64,000 bases of DNA, taken from the NCBI RefSeq assembly GCF_000597725.1, contig NZ_JFBL01000007.1:62001-126000 (forward strand), written 5' to 3'. The stretch comes from Sulfurospirillum arcachonense DSM 9755. GTDB taxonomy: Bacteria > Campylobacterota > Campylobacteria > Campylobacterales > Sulfurospirillaceae. Positions within the stretch are counted from its first letter, which is position 1. The number at the start of each line of letters is the position of its first letter. The notes beneath the pieces are model-generated. The model was not told where the DNA came from. It did not search any database and saw only the letters and a list, made by a program, of their open reading frames with translations. Below are positions 18,351-26,670 of this stretch, piece by piece. The translations under genes and the position numbers were made by a program.

Positions 18351-18765
18351 TTTCAAGCCTTTTGAGAAAAATAAATTTTCTATGAAGATACTGTAAAACT
18401 CCACCAATTATAAAAACAAAATACCAGCCAAATGTTGCATAACTTATCCAGTAGTAATCATTTGAAGACAAAAGAACTACTACATGTAAAGAGACATTAA
18501 CGAAAGAAACACCTATCCAAAAAAGAGTAGATTTACGTATATACTCTCTTTCATTTTCACTCAACTCTTTTTTTGAAAATTTATGTGCATACTTTACAAT
18601 AAGTGAGTTTTTTTTAAGATGGGAAATTACCATCAAATATGTCACATACAAAGACATTAAAAGAGGTAAAGCTTTAAAATATATAGCATCATTTAAACCA
18701 ATACCATGATATCTAAGTATAAAGAATATAAAAAGAGGATAAAGTACTTGTATCACTATCTTCAT
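18343..18765 (-). CDS. Four-helix inner membrane protein of the aryl polyene locus
   Basis: A 140-residue membrane protein with about four hydrophobic helices and the charged loop KKELSENEREYIRKST. Its size and pattern fit the small COG4648-type membrane protein common in aryl polyene loci. Function is not established. It is the first gene of the second minus-strand pigment unit, overlapping the carrier gene. Confidence 0.65.
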   Translation of the reverse strand: MKIVIQVLYPLFIFFILRYHGIGLNDAIYFKALPLLMSLYVTYLMVISHLKKNSLIVKYAHKFSKKELSENEREYIRKSTLFWIGVSFVNVSLHVVVLLSSNDYYWISYATFGWYFVFIIGGVLQYLHRKFIFLKRLENV

Positions 18766-18944
18766 ATAATTTTTTTATCCAAAAACAAGAACTAAACCTT
18801 TAAAATAACCAACTTATAGTTATTACCTTCTATAATATTTACTTTATTATAACATTTTATTGAGCGAATAACAGTTATGTATTAAATTGACTAAAATTAA
18901 AATTAATGATAAACTCCATCTTTAATAATATTCTAGGAGAGAAA

Positions 18945-19394
18945 ATGAAAAAAATAATGCTTATAGTATTAATAAGTTTTTCAGCCCTTGTATTTTCTGG
19001 CTGTGCTGTTACAAGTAATACTGCAAAAGTTGTGCCTTACCATAACGATGTAAATCTTAAAAATTTTTACGTTCTACACCAACCAAGTGACAAAAGAAAT
19101 ATAGATGTTATAATCAGTAATGTACTAAAAGATAAAGGTTATAATTCTTCATCTGGAGACGGAAGTTATATCCCTGATAATATAGATACTATTGTAACAT
19201 ATGAAGATAGATGGTTTTGGGATATTACAAATTATTTAATACAATTAAATATTGAATTTCGAGATGCAAAAGATAAATATCCATATGTTGCTGGAGAAAG
19301 TATCCGCACTTCTTTAGCTAGAAAATCACCTCAAGAAATGTCAATTGAGATAATCAACAACCTATTTGCAAAAATAAATGGAGAAACAAAATGA
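18945..19394 (+). CDS. Lipoprotein inside the pigment locus, first of two
   Basis: A 149-residue lipoprotein; the ATG at 18945 is preceded by AGGAGAG and gives a proper signal with lipobox FSGC. An upstream in-frame ATG at 18906 lacks a ribosome site. The mature domain carries NLKNFYVLHQPSDKR, IVTYEDRWFWDIT and GESIRTSLARKSP. I do not recognise a named family. It is translationally coupled (ATGA) to the next lipoprotein, and both run opposite to the pigment genes around them. Confidence 0.78.
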   Translation: MKKIMLIVLISFSALVFSGCAVTSNTAKVVPYHNDVNLKNFYVLHQPSDKRNIDVIISNVLKDKGYNSSSGDGSYIPDNIDTIVTYEDRWFWDITNYLIQLNIEFRDAKDKYPYVAGESIRTSLARKSPQEMSIEIINNLFAKINGETK

Positions 19395-19924
19395 AAATCA
19401 ATTTAACTTATATATTAATTCTGAGTATTTTTTTATTTTCAGGTTGTTCAGTTCAAAATATTACTGCAAATGGTATGGCTGTTCAATCAGTTGATACTGC
19501 ACATAAATTCAATACTACTGTAGCTGTTGATTCTCATGGAGGAAGAATAAAAGATCCTCTTGGTATTCCCGAAATATCTGACCCTCTTTTAATAGATGCT
19601 GTTAAAACCAGTATCCTCAACACTCAATTATTCAATAAAGTTGTTCCTGATCAAGCAGATTATAACTTAGAATTATTTATTGTAAAAGTTGGTCAACCTG
19701 TTGCTGGTTTAGATATGACAGTGAATGTAGAAATTGCTTGGGTTATTAAAAACAACAATAATGGAAAAATTATTTGGAAAAAATCAATAACTACATCTTC
19801 TACAAAAACCACTGACGATGCCTCTTCTGGAATAAATAGGTTAGTTATAGCAACTCAAGATGCTGCTCATATCAATATAGAAAATGGTCTTAATCTTATT
19901 TCAAAACTAGATTTAAATAAATAA
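19391..19924 (+). CDS. Lipoprotein inside the pigment locus, second of two
   Basis: A 177-residue lipoprotein (lipobox FSGC, Cys about 19). The mature part has a beta-rich pattern: LLIDAVKTSILNTQLFNKVV, DYNLELFIVKVGQP, NVEIAWVIKNNNNGKIIWKK. This recalls families that form outer membrane-anchored beta sandwiches, but I cannot name it. It overlaps the gene upstream by four bases and ends at a strong terminator. Together the two may form a surface or periplasmic complex. Confidence 0.75.
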   Translation: MKINLTYILILSIFLFSGCSVQNITANGMAVQSVDTAHKFNTTVAVDSHGGRIKDPLGIPEISDPLLIDAVKTSILNTQLFNKVVPDQADYNLELFIVKVGQPVAGLDMTVNVEIAWVIKNNNNGKIIWKKSITTSSTKTTDDASSGINRLVIATQDAAHINIENGLNLISKLDLNK

Positions 19925-19937
19925 CTTCATTCTATCA

Positions 19938-19971
19938 TTTCCTCTACTTTAGCTAAATAAAGTAGAGGAAA
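19938..19971. terminator. Strong bidirectional terminator
   Basis: TTTCCTCTACTTT pairs with AAAGTAGAGGAAA: a perfect 13-bp stem with an 8-base loop. The A- and T-rich flanks give U-rich tails on both strands. It separates the plus-strand lipoproteins from the minus-strand ketoreductase that ends at 19981. Confidence 0.85.
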
Positions 19972-19980
19972 ATAAATTTA

Positions 19981-20670
19981 TTATCTAACCATCCCACCAC
20001 TAATATTAATAACTTCTCCATTAATATATGTTGCCTTATCTCCTAAAAAGTAAGCTACCTCAGCCACTTCTTCTGGTTCTCCTAAACGACCTGCTGGTAT
20101 CATTTTTACTATGTTTTTATCAACCTCTTCTACCATTTGTGACTTTATCACTCCTGGTGCAATTGCGTTGACTCGTATGCCATATCTTGCAACTTCAAGG
20201 CAAAGTGCTTTTGTAAAAGCGATAATACCACCTTTACTTGCACTATAATTTGTCTGTCCTATGTTTCCTACAAGTCCTGAAATAGAAGTAACATTTACAA
20301 TTGAGCCTGATTTGTTTTTTATCATACCTACTATTATCTGTTTTGTAACATGATAATAACCATCAAGATTTGTTTTAATAACATCTTCCCAATCATCATC
20401 TTCCATAAAGAAAAAAAGTTTATCTTTTATAATACCCGCACAATTGACTAAAACATCTACATTTAAGTCTTTTAATGCTTCTTTGATACTTTGCTTGTCA
20501 CTCACATCAAATTGTATAAGTGCTCCATTGTCTATCTCTTCTAAGAGTTTTTGAGCTTTTTCTTGACTTCCTCTATAATGAATATATACAAAATATCCAT
20601 TTTGAGCATAATCTCGCACTATAGCACTTCCAATCTCTCCAGTTGCACCAGTAACTAATACACGTTTCAT
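19981..20670 (-). CDS. 3-oxoacyl-ACP reductase (FabG-like ketoreductase)
   Basis: A short-chain dehydrogenase of 229 residues with the NADPH loop TGATGEIG (7-14), NCAG (77-80) and catalytic serine region with Y142 and K146 (YSASK). In the pigment pathway it reduces the ketone after each condensation so that the dehydratases can form the conjugated double bond. It overlaps the stop-start of the ammonia lyase gene by four bases and ends the first pigment unit. It is unlikely to be the primary fatty-acid FabG given its context. Confidence 0.9.
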   Translation of the reverse strand: MKRVLVTGATGEIGSAIVRDYAQNGYFVYIHYRGSQEKAQKLLEEIDNGALIQFDVSDKQSIKEALKDLNVDVLVNCAGIIKDKLFFFMEDDDWEDVIKTNLDGYYHVTKQIIVGMIKNKSGSIVNVTSISGLVGNIGQTNYSASKGGIIAFTKALCLEVARYGIRVNAIAPGVIKSQMVEEVDKNIVKMIPAGRLGEPEEVAEVAYFLGDKATYINGEVINISGGMVR

Positions 20671-22184
20671 GCAAACAGACCTTTATTCAACATTTTTTTA
20701 ACTTTTTTGATATCTACATCCATACGTCTGTCTTCGATAAGTGGTGAAACTTCTTGACGTAAAGTTTCAAAACATTGTAACAAAGCAGGAGAAACTTTTT
20801 CAGCTCCTCTAATGTCAATAGCTTGAGCAAGTCCAATAAAAGCTATACTCAACATATCTTCTAAAACTTTATTCATCTTTTTAAAATCAAGTGCTGCTGT
20901 TGTTCCCATACTTACTTTATCTTGATTGAGTGATTCTGTTGGGCGAGAATGGATTGATGCTGCAGTTGTATTTTTAATAATATCTGCACTAAGAGAACTT
21001 AAAGTTATCTGCATCGCTTTAAAACCATGATAATAATTTTGGGTCGCTATTTTGAGATTTTCTCCAATGCCACGGTTAAACTTGTCATCTACTAAAAGTG
21101 CAAACTCTTTATCGAGTAAATCAGCAACATTTGCCATAGAGATTTTCAGTGTATCCATAGCATGAGCTATGTATCCACCATAGAAGTTTCCTGAAGTATA
21201 AAGTTTTTTGTTTTTACCATCTATGAGAGGATTATCATTAACTGAGTTTATCTCTTGTTCTACCCAATTTTTTGAAATCTCCAAATTATCTCTTACAACT
21301 CCTAAAACTTGTGGAGCACAACGAATAGAGTATGTATCTTGAATATTGAGTTCATTGTCGTTAAAAAACTTGTCATATCTATCATCACGACCGTGAGTAA
21401 GACTTGAGCCTTGAATCTTTTTTCTGATATTTTTTGCTACTTCTATCTGTCCACTAAAAGGTTTTGACTCATCATGTACAAATTCACTCAAAGGCGTATC
21501 ATCACTTAAAAGTACCTCATACATCCCTGCTACAAAAGACTCCATACTATCTAATAAAATTTCAAATTTTTTCAAACTCGTAATAGCAATAGCACTCATA
21601 ATAGCTGTTCCATTCATCAGGGCTAATGCCTCTTTTGGTTTAAATACATAAGGCTCAATTCCAAGCTCATTATGTACTTCTTTACTAGTTCTTTCTTCAC
21701 CTTTATAGTAAACTTCTCTCTCACCAGCAATGACTGCAGCGATATAAGACAGAGGTGTTAAATCCCCACTAGCTCCAACTGAACCTTGTGAAGGGATAAT
21801 AGGAATCATATCTTTTTCTAAAAGCATCTCAAGTCTTTTTAAAAGCTCAAATGAAATCCCAGAATGTCCTTTAGAGAGCGAAACAAGTCTAATGAAAACC
21901 GCATATCTGGCAGTATCATAACTCAAATTTTCACCAACACCACATCCATGAAAACGGTATAAATTTTTTTGTAAAGTTTGTGCATCATCATATGTGAGAT
22001 AATTTTTTCCACTAGAACCATATCCTGTAGTTACACCATATACAGGTTTTCCTCCACGAATTTGTTCCATTAAAAACTCATGTCCTAAAAGAAAATGTTC
22101 GATAAACTTTTTATCACTAGAGAGTTTTACACTTCTTGCTTTTACTATCTCTTCATACTTTTTATATTTACTATCTATTACCAA
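20667..22184 (-). CDS. HAL/PAL/TAL-family aromatic amino acid ammonia lyase
   Basis: A 505-residue lyase with the self-formed MIO cofactor triad A138-S139-G140 (in GSVGASGDLTP), YGVTTGYG near 49-56, and the substrate-pocket stretch LQKNLYRFHGCGVG. The family deaminates His, Phe or Tyr to an acrylate. The pocket does not match the textbook HAL (SH) or bacterial TAL residue pair exactly, so substrate is undecided; in a polyene locus an aromatic starter such as a coumarate is the natural guess. The start is TTG with GGGAG seven bases upstream. No histidine degradation genes are nearby. Confidence 0.88.
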   Translation of the reverse strand: MVIDSKYKKYEEIVKARSVKLSSDKKFIEHFLLGHEFLMEQIRGGKPVYGVTTGYGSSGKNYLTYDDAQTLQKNLYRFHGCGVGENLSYDTARYAVFIRLVSLSKGHSGISFELLKRLEMLLEKDMIPIIPSQGSVGASGDLTPLSYIAAVIAGEREVYYKGEERTSKEVHNELGIEPYVFKPKEALALMNGTAIMSAIAITSLKKFEILLDSMESFVAGMYEVLLSDDTPLSEFVHDESKPFSGQIEVAKNIRKKIQGSSLTHGRDDRYDKFFNDNELNIQDTYSIRCAPQVLGVVRDNLEISKNWVEQEINSVNDNPLIDGKNKKLYTSGNFYGGYIAHAMDTLKISMANVADLLDKEFALLVDDKFNRGIGENLKIATQNYYHGFKAMQITLSSLSADIIKNTTAASIHSRPTESLNQDKVSMGTTAALDFKKMNKVLEDMLSIAFIGLAQAIDIRGAEKVSPALLQCFETLRQEVSPLIEDRRMDVDIKKVKKMLNKGLFA

Positions 22185-22185
22185 A

Positions 22186-23049
22186 CTATTTCTCCCAAAA
22201 ATTATAAAAATTAAACCAGTCTTGTGGGTATTTTTTTATATTCGTTTCAAATCTTTTTGCATATATTTTCATGCACCTCTCTACTTCTATATCTTTTTTT
22301 TCATTATAGTTTATATCTATTTTAATATGATCTATCATATATGTTTGAGGTTTAACATAATTAATAAAAATTGCATTTAAAGGTTTTTGTGTTTTATAGG
22401 CTATCTCAAAAGGATTTTTATTAAAATACCCCGTATCTCCAAAAAACTCTATTCCTTTTTTACTTTTTTCACTCACTCCTCTATCTGCCATCATAGCTAC
22501 AATTTCATCGTTACTTAAAGCTCTTGCAATTTCAATTGAAACACCTATATCCTCTTTTGCAATATCTATAATTTTTATTTTTGGTTGCTTTTTTGTTTCA
22601 AGTGTTTCTTCTATACTTTTAATGCTTTGGATTAAAACTTCTTGCATAATAATATTGACTTGAATGTCCCAGTTATCCAAACAATTTGCAATACTAGCCC
22701 AACCACCAAAATGAGAACAGAGTAAAAGACCACCTTTTTTTAATTCATTTTCTATTTTTTTTATATCATCTGCTATAAATGTATACTCTTCGGGCGATAC
22801 AACAGAAACAAATCTATCACACATACAAATAGCAAAATGTCTTAAATGCTCATGATGAACAGAAGGAGTAAACTCCTTTCCAATATGCTTATAATATATA
22901 ACTAAAGCATTTCTAACATTTTTTGCTTTTAAATAATAGAAGTACGAAACAGGGTACATGAGGTAATAAATAAATTTGTAACCAAATAATCTATACAAGT
23001 TAAATACGAGTTTTATACTCCATCCACTTCCTCTTTGACGAACTTTCAT
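22186..23049 (-). CDS. LpxL-like acyltransferase
   Basis: A 287-residue membrane-associated acyltransferase of the lipid A lauroyl/myristoyl transferase family. An N-terminal hydrophobic region is followed by LLLCSHFGGWASI with the catalytic H113, and later MMADRGV and NPFEIAYKTQKP. In the canonical HX4(D/E) motif the acidic residue is alanine here (H-F-G-G-W-A), which is unusual. In aryl polyene loci such an enzyme joins the polyene to a lipid anchor. It overlaps the glycosyltransferase upstream by four bases and is one base from the lyase gene. Confidence 0.82.
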   Translation of the reverse strand: MKVRQRGSGWSIKLVFNLYRLFGYKFIYYLMYPVSYFYYLKAKNVRNALVIYYKHIGKEFTPSVHHEHLRHFAICMCDRFVSVVSPEEYTFIADDIKKIENELKKGGLLLCSHFGGWASIANCLDNWDIQVNIIMQEVLIQSIKSIEETLETKKQPKIKIIDIAKEDIGVSIEIARALSNDEIVAMMADRGVSEKSKKGIEFFGDTGYFNKNPFEIAYKTQKPLNAIFINYVKPQTYMIDHIKIDINYNEKKDIEVERCMKIYAKRFETNIKKYPQDWFNFYNFWEK

Positions 23050-23750
23050 CTATTACTCGGTAGTCTTTTAAGTATAAATTTTAAAGGCAATAATCGAATA
23101 TGCACCCAAACAATAGCCGCAGTATCCCAAAACTTTTTAAAATGACTTACCCTCTCTTCAGGACGAGGATAATAGCACTCAATCACTTTCTCCTTTATAA
23201 GCCTACCTTTCCAAGCATGTTTTACTAAAACTTCCATTTCCCAATCAAATCTTTCAGTTTTTATACTTAAATCAAGTATGCTAGTGGGATAAAGACGAAA
23301 TCCTGAGAGTGAATCTTCTATATGCTGGCCCGTATCCCAACAAGCCCACATATTTGAAAACCATCTTCCAAATTTTGAGCCATTTGGAACATCTTTTATA
23401 TCAAAATTTCTTGCACCTATAATAATTTGGTCTTTATCATCACACTCTTGTAAAATAGACTCTATTTGAGATGCTAAATGTTGGCCATCACCGTCTAATG
23501 AGATAAAGTATTTATAACCTAATCTCTTAGCCTCTTTTGCCCCAGTAATAATTGCCATACCTTTTCCACGATTTACTTCATGCCTAATAATGCTTAAATT
23601 TGCTTCTTCTTTTAATGCTACTTTAGGAGTTGAGCCATCATCTACGATAAGTAATTTATAACCATGGTTTAGTACATCCTCAGCTACTTTGTCTATGGAG
23701 TTTGGATTATTATATGTAGGTACTACAACAATTATTTCAGACTTTTTCAT
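23046..23750 (-). CDS. Family 2 glycosyltransferase
   Basis: A 234-residue GT-A enzyme resembling dolichol-phosphate mannosyltransferases: IIVVVPTYNN at the N-terminus, LIVDDGSTP, and the metal-binding SLDGDGQH. No membrane segment is evident. Aryl polyene clusters often carry a GT2 that decorates the lipid anchor. It overlaps both neighbours slightly. Confidence 0.85.
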   Translation of the reverse strand: MKKSEIIVVVPTYNNPNSIDKVAEDVLNHGYKLLIVDDGSTPKVALKEEANLSIIRHEVNRGKGMAIITGAKEAKRLGYKYFISLDGDGQHLASQIESILQECDDKDQIIIGARNFDIKDVPNGSKFGRWFSNMWACWDTGQHIEDSLSGFRLYPTSILDLSIKTERFDWEMEVLVKHAWKGRLIKEKVIECYYPRPEERVSHFKKFWDTAAIVWVHIRLLPLKFILKRLPSNR

Positions 23751-24051
23751 ATACTATACTCGCAATCTTTGTTTCTGCATTTTTTATCTCAACATGAACA
23801 GTACTATTTTTATATATAATTAAAAAATCTAATATATCTTCTGGTAATGCTTGATTCATAAACTTTGATTTTTTTATCTCTTGTATTTCATGGTTTAAAA
23901 TTTCTGCACAAATCTCTATCATCATAAATCCAGGTAAAAGAGGATTTGTTGGAAAATGCGCTTGAAAAACAGCATGATTCTTATTGGCTAATTGGATTTG
24001 AAAATTTTGCTCTTTTTTGTTGATTAAATTATATAAATTAGTCGTTAACAT
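23737..24051 (-). CDS. FabZ-like hotdog dehydratase
   Basis: A 104-residue hotdog protein with the FabA/FabZ signature HFPTNPLLPGFMMIE, including the catalytic histidine. It should dehydrate 3-hydroxyacyl-ACP to the enoyl form in polyene assembly. I chose the ATG at 24051, about ten bases after GAAGGAAAG, over a TTG eight codons upstream. It is shorter than housekeeping FabZ (about 145 residues). It works with the second hotdog protein encoded next to it, and the two reading frames overlap. Confidence 0.85.
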   Translation of the reverse strand: MLTTNLYNLINKKEQNFQIQLANKNHAVFQAHFPTNPLLPGFMMIEICAEILNHEIQEIKKSKFMNQALPEDILDFLIIYKNSTVHVEIKNAETKIASIVYEKV

Positions 24052-24370
24052 AAACTGTAAACTTTCCTTCTGCAATATTTTTTACTTCAAAAGAAAAAAG
24101 ATGCATATTACCCATTTGCATTTGTGCATTTACTTGTATCTCTACACTTTGATTTTCTACTTTTTTATGTAACTTTAAAGAACTTGCAGCCACTAAAAAA
24201 CCCTCTTTTTTATCATTTGTATTCAAAGCAACACTCGATTGTGCAGCAGCTTCTAAAAGCATAGGTAGTGAGGGAGGATATGGAAATTCACACTCTACTC
24301 TTGCACTTTTTTCATTTTTTTCTATAATTTTTTTTGCAAAAAGAATTGGGGCTAAATGAGGAAGATTCAT
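24038..24370 (-). CDS. Second hotdog-fold dehydratase of the polyene pathway
   Basis: A 110-residue protein with a hotdog pattern: SARVECEFPYPPSLPMLLEAAAQSS, where the PMLLEAAAQ helix resembles the dehydratase central helix, and later LHLFSF-like strands. Aryl polyene loci encode two dissimilar dehydratases that act as a heterodimer, and this pairs with the FabZ-like protein downstream. Assignment rests on length, pattern and context more than on catalytic residues. Confidence 0.75.
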   Translation of the reverse strand: MNLPHLAPILFAKKIIEKNEKSARVECEFPYPPSLPMLLEAAAQSSVALNTNDKKEGFLVAASSLKLHKKVENQSVEIQVNAQMQMGNMHLFSFEVKNIAEGKFTVYVND

Positions 24371-25008
24371 ATGCTTACTTCCACAATAGGAGTTTTCATA
24401 TTTTGTGCTTTTTGTGCAACTTGCAAAAGTTCACTAATAGAGTTTGGAACTCCTACAATATCACTTTTTTCAACTTGAATATTTGCTTTTTTATCTGTAG
24501 CTTTTACTTTTAAAGCTACCCCACTCTCCAAATATTCAATATAAGAATTGACTTCTTCTATATTTTTTATATTTATCGTTTCAAAACATAAAAGCAATAT
24601 TTCATCCCCATCAAGCGCTTTGATTGCACCTGCTTTTAAAACAGACCTCGCTGTTTTGTCCCCACATGAGAGAGTTGTTATCTCATGTTTATTTTCACTT
24701 AAAATTGAAAGATAAGAGACTGCTGTATTATAAACAGAGTTTTGAAAATTTGTTGGACTTATACTTTGATTTTCTTTAATTGCTTCTAATATCTTTACTG
24801 TAACCTCAAGTTCACCATAATTAGTTCCATTTATAATTCTGCCATCTTTAAATCCAACCATATCTTGAAGTTCAATCGCTATTTTCGCTGCTCGGGTAAG
24901 TCTTCTTCTAATAATCATTTTAGGGACTAACTCTTTTGTATGAAGATTTTCTATTTGTTTTTTTCCAAGTAAATGAGCAGCTGAAAGTATTTCTAAATTA
25001 ATTTTCAT
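24367..25008 (-). CDS. Ketosynthase-like chain length factor
   Basis: A 213-residue protein of the beta-ketoacyl synthase-like N-terminal family: RRLTRAAKIAIEL, INGTNYGELEVTVKILEAI, ISPTNFQNSVYNTAVSYLS and TTLSCGDKTA. It lacks the active-site Cys-His-His set of a true ketosynthase and is about half length, as expected of the partner that sets chain length in aryl polyene assembly. It overlaps the ketosynthase gene by four bases, consistent with a heterodimer. Confidence 0.82.
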   Translation of the reverse strand: MKINLEILSAAHLLGKKQIENLHTKELVPKMIIRRRLTRAAKIAIELQDMVGFKDGRIINGTNYGELEVTVKILEAIKENQSISPTNFQNSVYNTAVSYLSILSENKHEITTLSCGDKTARSVLKAGAIKALDGDEILLLCFETINIKNIEEVNSYIEYLESGVALKVKATDKKANIQVEKSDIVGVPNSISELLQVAQKAQNMKTPIVEVSI

Positions 25009-26102
25009 TTTATTGTTCCAAAAAGGAGTGATGTATTATTTCCTCCAAAAGCAAAAGAGTTACTTAAAATATAATTTATCTCTTTTTCTTCTGCTTTTAA
25101 AACATAATTCATACCTTCAGCTTCTGGATATTCTAAATTGCTATTTGGCATTATTATCTGCTTTTGTAGAGACACCACTGAAAGTATAGCTTCAAGTGCA
25201 CCTGCAGCCCCTAAAGTATGTCCTGTAATAGATTTCGTAGAGCTTACTGGGACGCTTTTTCCAAACAGACTCTCTATTGCACTTATTTCACTGCTATCAT
25301 TTGCTTTTGTTCCTGTTCCATGTGCATTTATATAACTAATATCTTCAGGTTGCAAACCTTTACATGTAAGAGCATTTTGCATAGCTTTTTTTGCACCCTC
25401 AGGATTTGGTTGAGTCATATGAAAAGCATCAGAACTATAACCCACCCCACAAAATTCAACAGATGTATCTATTTGTTTATTTTGTAAAAGTAAAATTCCT
25501 AATCCTTCAGCCACATTCATGCCATCTCTATTTTTATCAAAAGGTTTACATCTATTAGCACTTAAAACACCAAGTGCATAAAATCCACCAACTGTTGTTT
25601 TACAAAGCGTATCATAACCAACTACTAAAACATTTTTATAAACACCTTTAGATATAACTTCATAGGCATAACCAAGTGCATTTGCACTCGACGTGCATGC
25701 TGTCGAAAATGATAAATCATCCTTAAATGTATATTTTTGTGATATTTTATAACTAATAGAATCTATTACATGTAAAGCTGGATTGATATTTTTATAACTA
25801 TTATCTTGAAAATATTTCTCTTCACTTAGTCTCATACCACCAACAGATGAGCCTATAACTAAAAGTGTCTCTTCAAAATTATCTAAATTACTATTTTTTA
25901 GAACTGTTCCAATTTCCTCTAAAAGAGATTTTTCAAGATCAACTTTAACTATCCCAATGCCTACAGTTTTATCTGCATAAAAAGTTGTACTTGTTTTAAT
26001 ACCACTTTTTTGTGTGCAAACTACTTTAAATAAATCCTCAGCATTTAAAGCAGCTGAGCATACTGCCCTATAAGAATTTACAAAAACCCTATTGATTTGC
26101 AT
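25005..26102 (-). CDS. Beta-ketoacyl-ACP synthase (FabF-like)
   Basis: A 365-residue condensing enzyme with a full catalytic triad: C136 (STACTSSAN), H261 (NAHGTGTKAND) and H295 (SITGHTLGAAGA). It should extend the aryl starter with malonyl-ACP. It is shorter than FabF (about 410). It overlaps the ACP gene by 14 bases and the chain length factor gene by 4. Two TTACATGTAA palindromes lie in it, one read as LTCK and one as LHV. Confidence 0.92.
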   Translation of the reverse strand: MQINRVFVNSYRAVCSAALNAEDLFKVVCTQKSGIKTSTTFYADKTVGIGIVKVDLEKSLLEEIGTVLKNSNLDNFEETLLVIGSSVGGMRLSEEKYFQDNSYKNINPALHVIDSISYKISQKYTFKDDLSFSTACTSSANALGYAYEVISKGVYKNVLVVGYDTLCKTTVGGFYALGVLSANRCKPFDKNRDGMNVAEGLGILLLQNKQIDTSVEFCGVGYSSDAFHMTQPNPEGAKKAMQNALTCKGLQPEDISYINAHGTGTKANDSSEISAIESLFGKSVPVSSTKSITGHTLGAAGALEAILSVVSLQKQIIMPNSNLEYPEAEGMNYVLKAEEKEINYILSNSFAFGGNNTSLLFGTIK

Positions 26103-26340
26103 TTATATAATCTAAAAGAGTTTTAGATGTTGCAAAGATATTTTCATACTCTTTAGAATCTGCAACTTTTACTCCAAACTCTTTTTCAAGTGTCAAAACT
26201 AATTCGATTGAATCCACAGAATCAAGTCCTAAACCATCTTCACCAAACAATGCCATATCATCTTCTATATCACTGACTTCTATATCTTCTAATTTTAAAT
26301 TCTTTATTATTACTTCTTTTAACTGATCGCCCGTTATCAT
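26089..26340 (-). CDS. Acyl carrier protein
   Basis: An 83-residue carrier protein. The phosphopantetheine serine is S41 in GLGLDSVDSIEL; the acidic helix 2 (LVLTLEKEFGVKV) is typical. It carries the growing polyene chain. Only one ACP is seen at this locus, while some well-studied aryl polyene clusters have two. It lies 12 bases after the repeat protein gene. Confidence 0.9.
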   Translation of the reverse strand: MITGDQLKEVIIKNLKLEDIEVSDIEDDMALFGEDGLGLDSVDSIELVLTLEKEFGVKVADSKEYENIFATSKTLLDYINANQ

Positions 26341-26352
26341 TCTTTTTTGCCC

Positions 26353-26592
26353 TTATTGAAAAAAATCTTTTACACTTTGCCAAGCGCTTTTACTAGTCTC
26401 TTTTGTCTCTTTTTTTATCTCTTTGGTTGTATCTTTTGTACTCTTCCACGTATCTTTAGTTGCTTTTTTTGTACTCTTCCAAGCATCTTTAGTTGCTTCT
26501 TTCGTACTTCTCCAAGCATCACCACCTGCTCCTGCCTCTAAAAAACTCATAGACAAAAATGCTACAAATAAAATTTTCAATAATATTTTCAT
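26353..26592 (-). CDS. Exported amphipathic 11-residue repeat protein
   Basis: A 79-residue protein with a signal peptide (to about FLEAGA) followed by five tandem 11-residue units, the first three very regular: DAWRSTKEATK, DAWKSTKKATK, DTWKSTKDTTK, then EIKKETKETSK and SAWQSVKDFFQ. Eleven-residue periodicity with one Trp face and alternating charges predicts a long amphipathic helix like apolipoprotein or LEA proteins. The underlying DNA is a degenerate 33-bp tandem repeat. Directly before the ACP gene, it may lie at the head of the pigment unit. A lipid- or pigment-binding role is inference. Confidence 0.8.
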   Translation of the reverse strand: MKILLKILFVAFLSMSFLEAGAGGDAWRSTKEATKDAWKSTKKATKDTWKSTKDTTKEIKKETKETSKSAWQSVKDFFQ

Positions 26593-26670
26593 GATTAGCT
26601 CCTTAAAAAGATAGATTTTAGCTAAATTTATATTAAAAATGAATATACTTCAAAAAACAAAAGTGAAGCA
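26593..26670. promoter_or_regulatory. Divergent promoter region of the pigment locus
   Basis: A 78-base A/T-rich gap between the first pigment unit and the methyltransferase gene. It contains TATATTAAAA-type sequence for the plus side and, on the minus side, AAGGAGCTAATC before the repeat protein ATG. Space is tight, so both promoters probably overlap and share control. Confidence 0.4.

Noticed and set aside
18906-18944. Longer N-terminus for the first lipoprotein of the pigment locus
   Set aside because: The upstream ATG has no ribosome site and would bury the lipoprotein signal; AGGAGAG precedes the ATG at 18945.
26347-26541. Cys- and Phe-rich reading frame on the plus strand opposite the 11-residue repeat gene
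   Set aside because: It is the antisense image of the repeat protein; its own start lacks a ribosome site and its repetition follows from the real gene.
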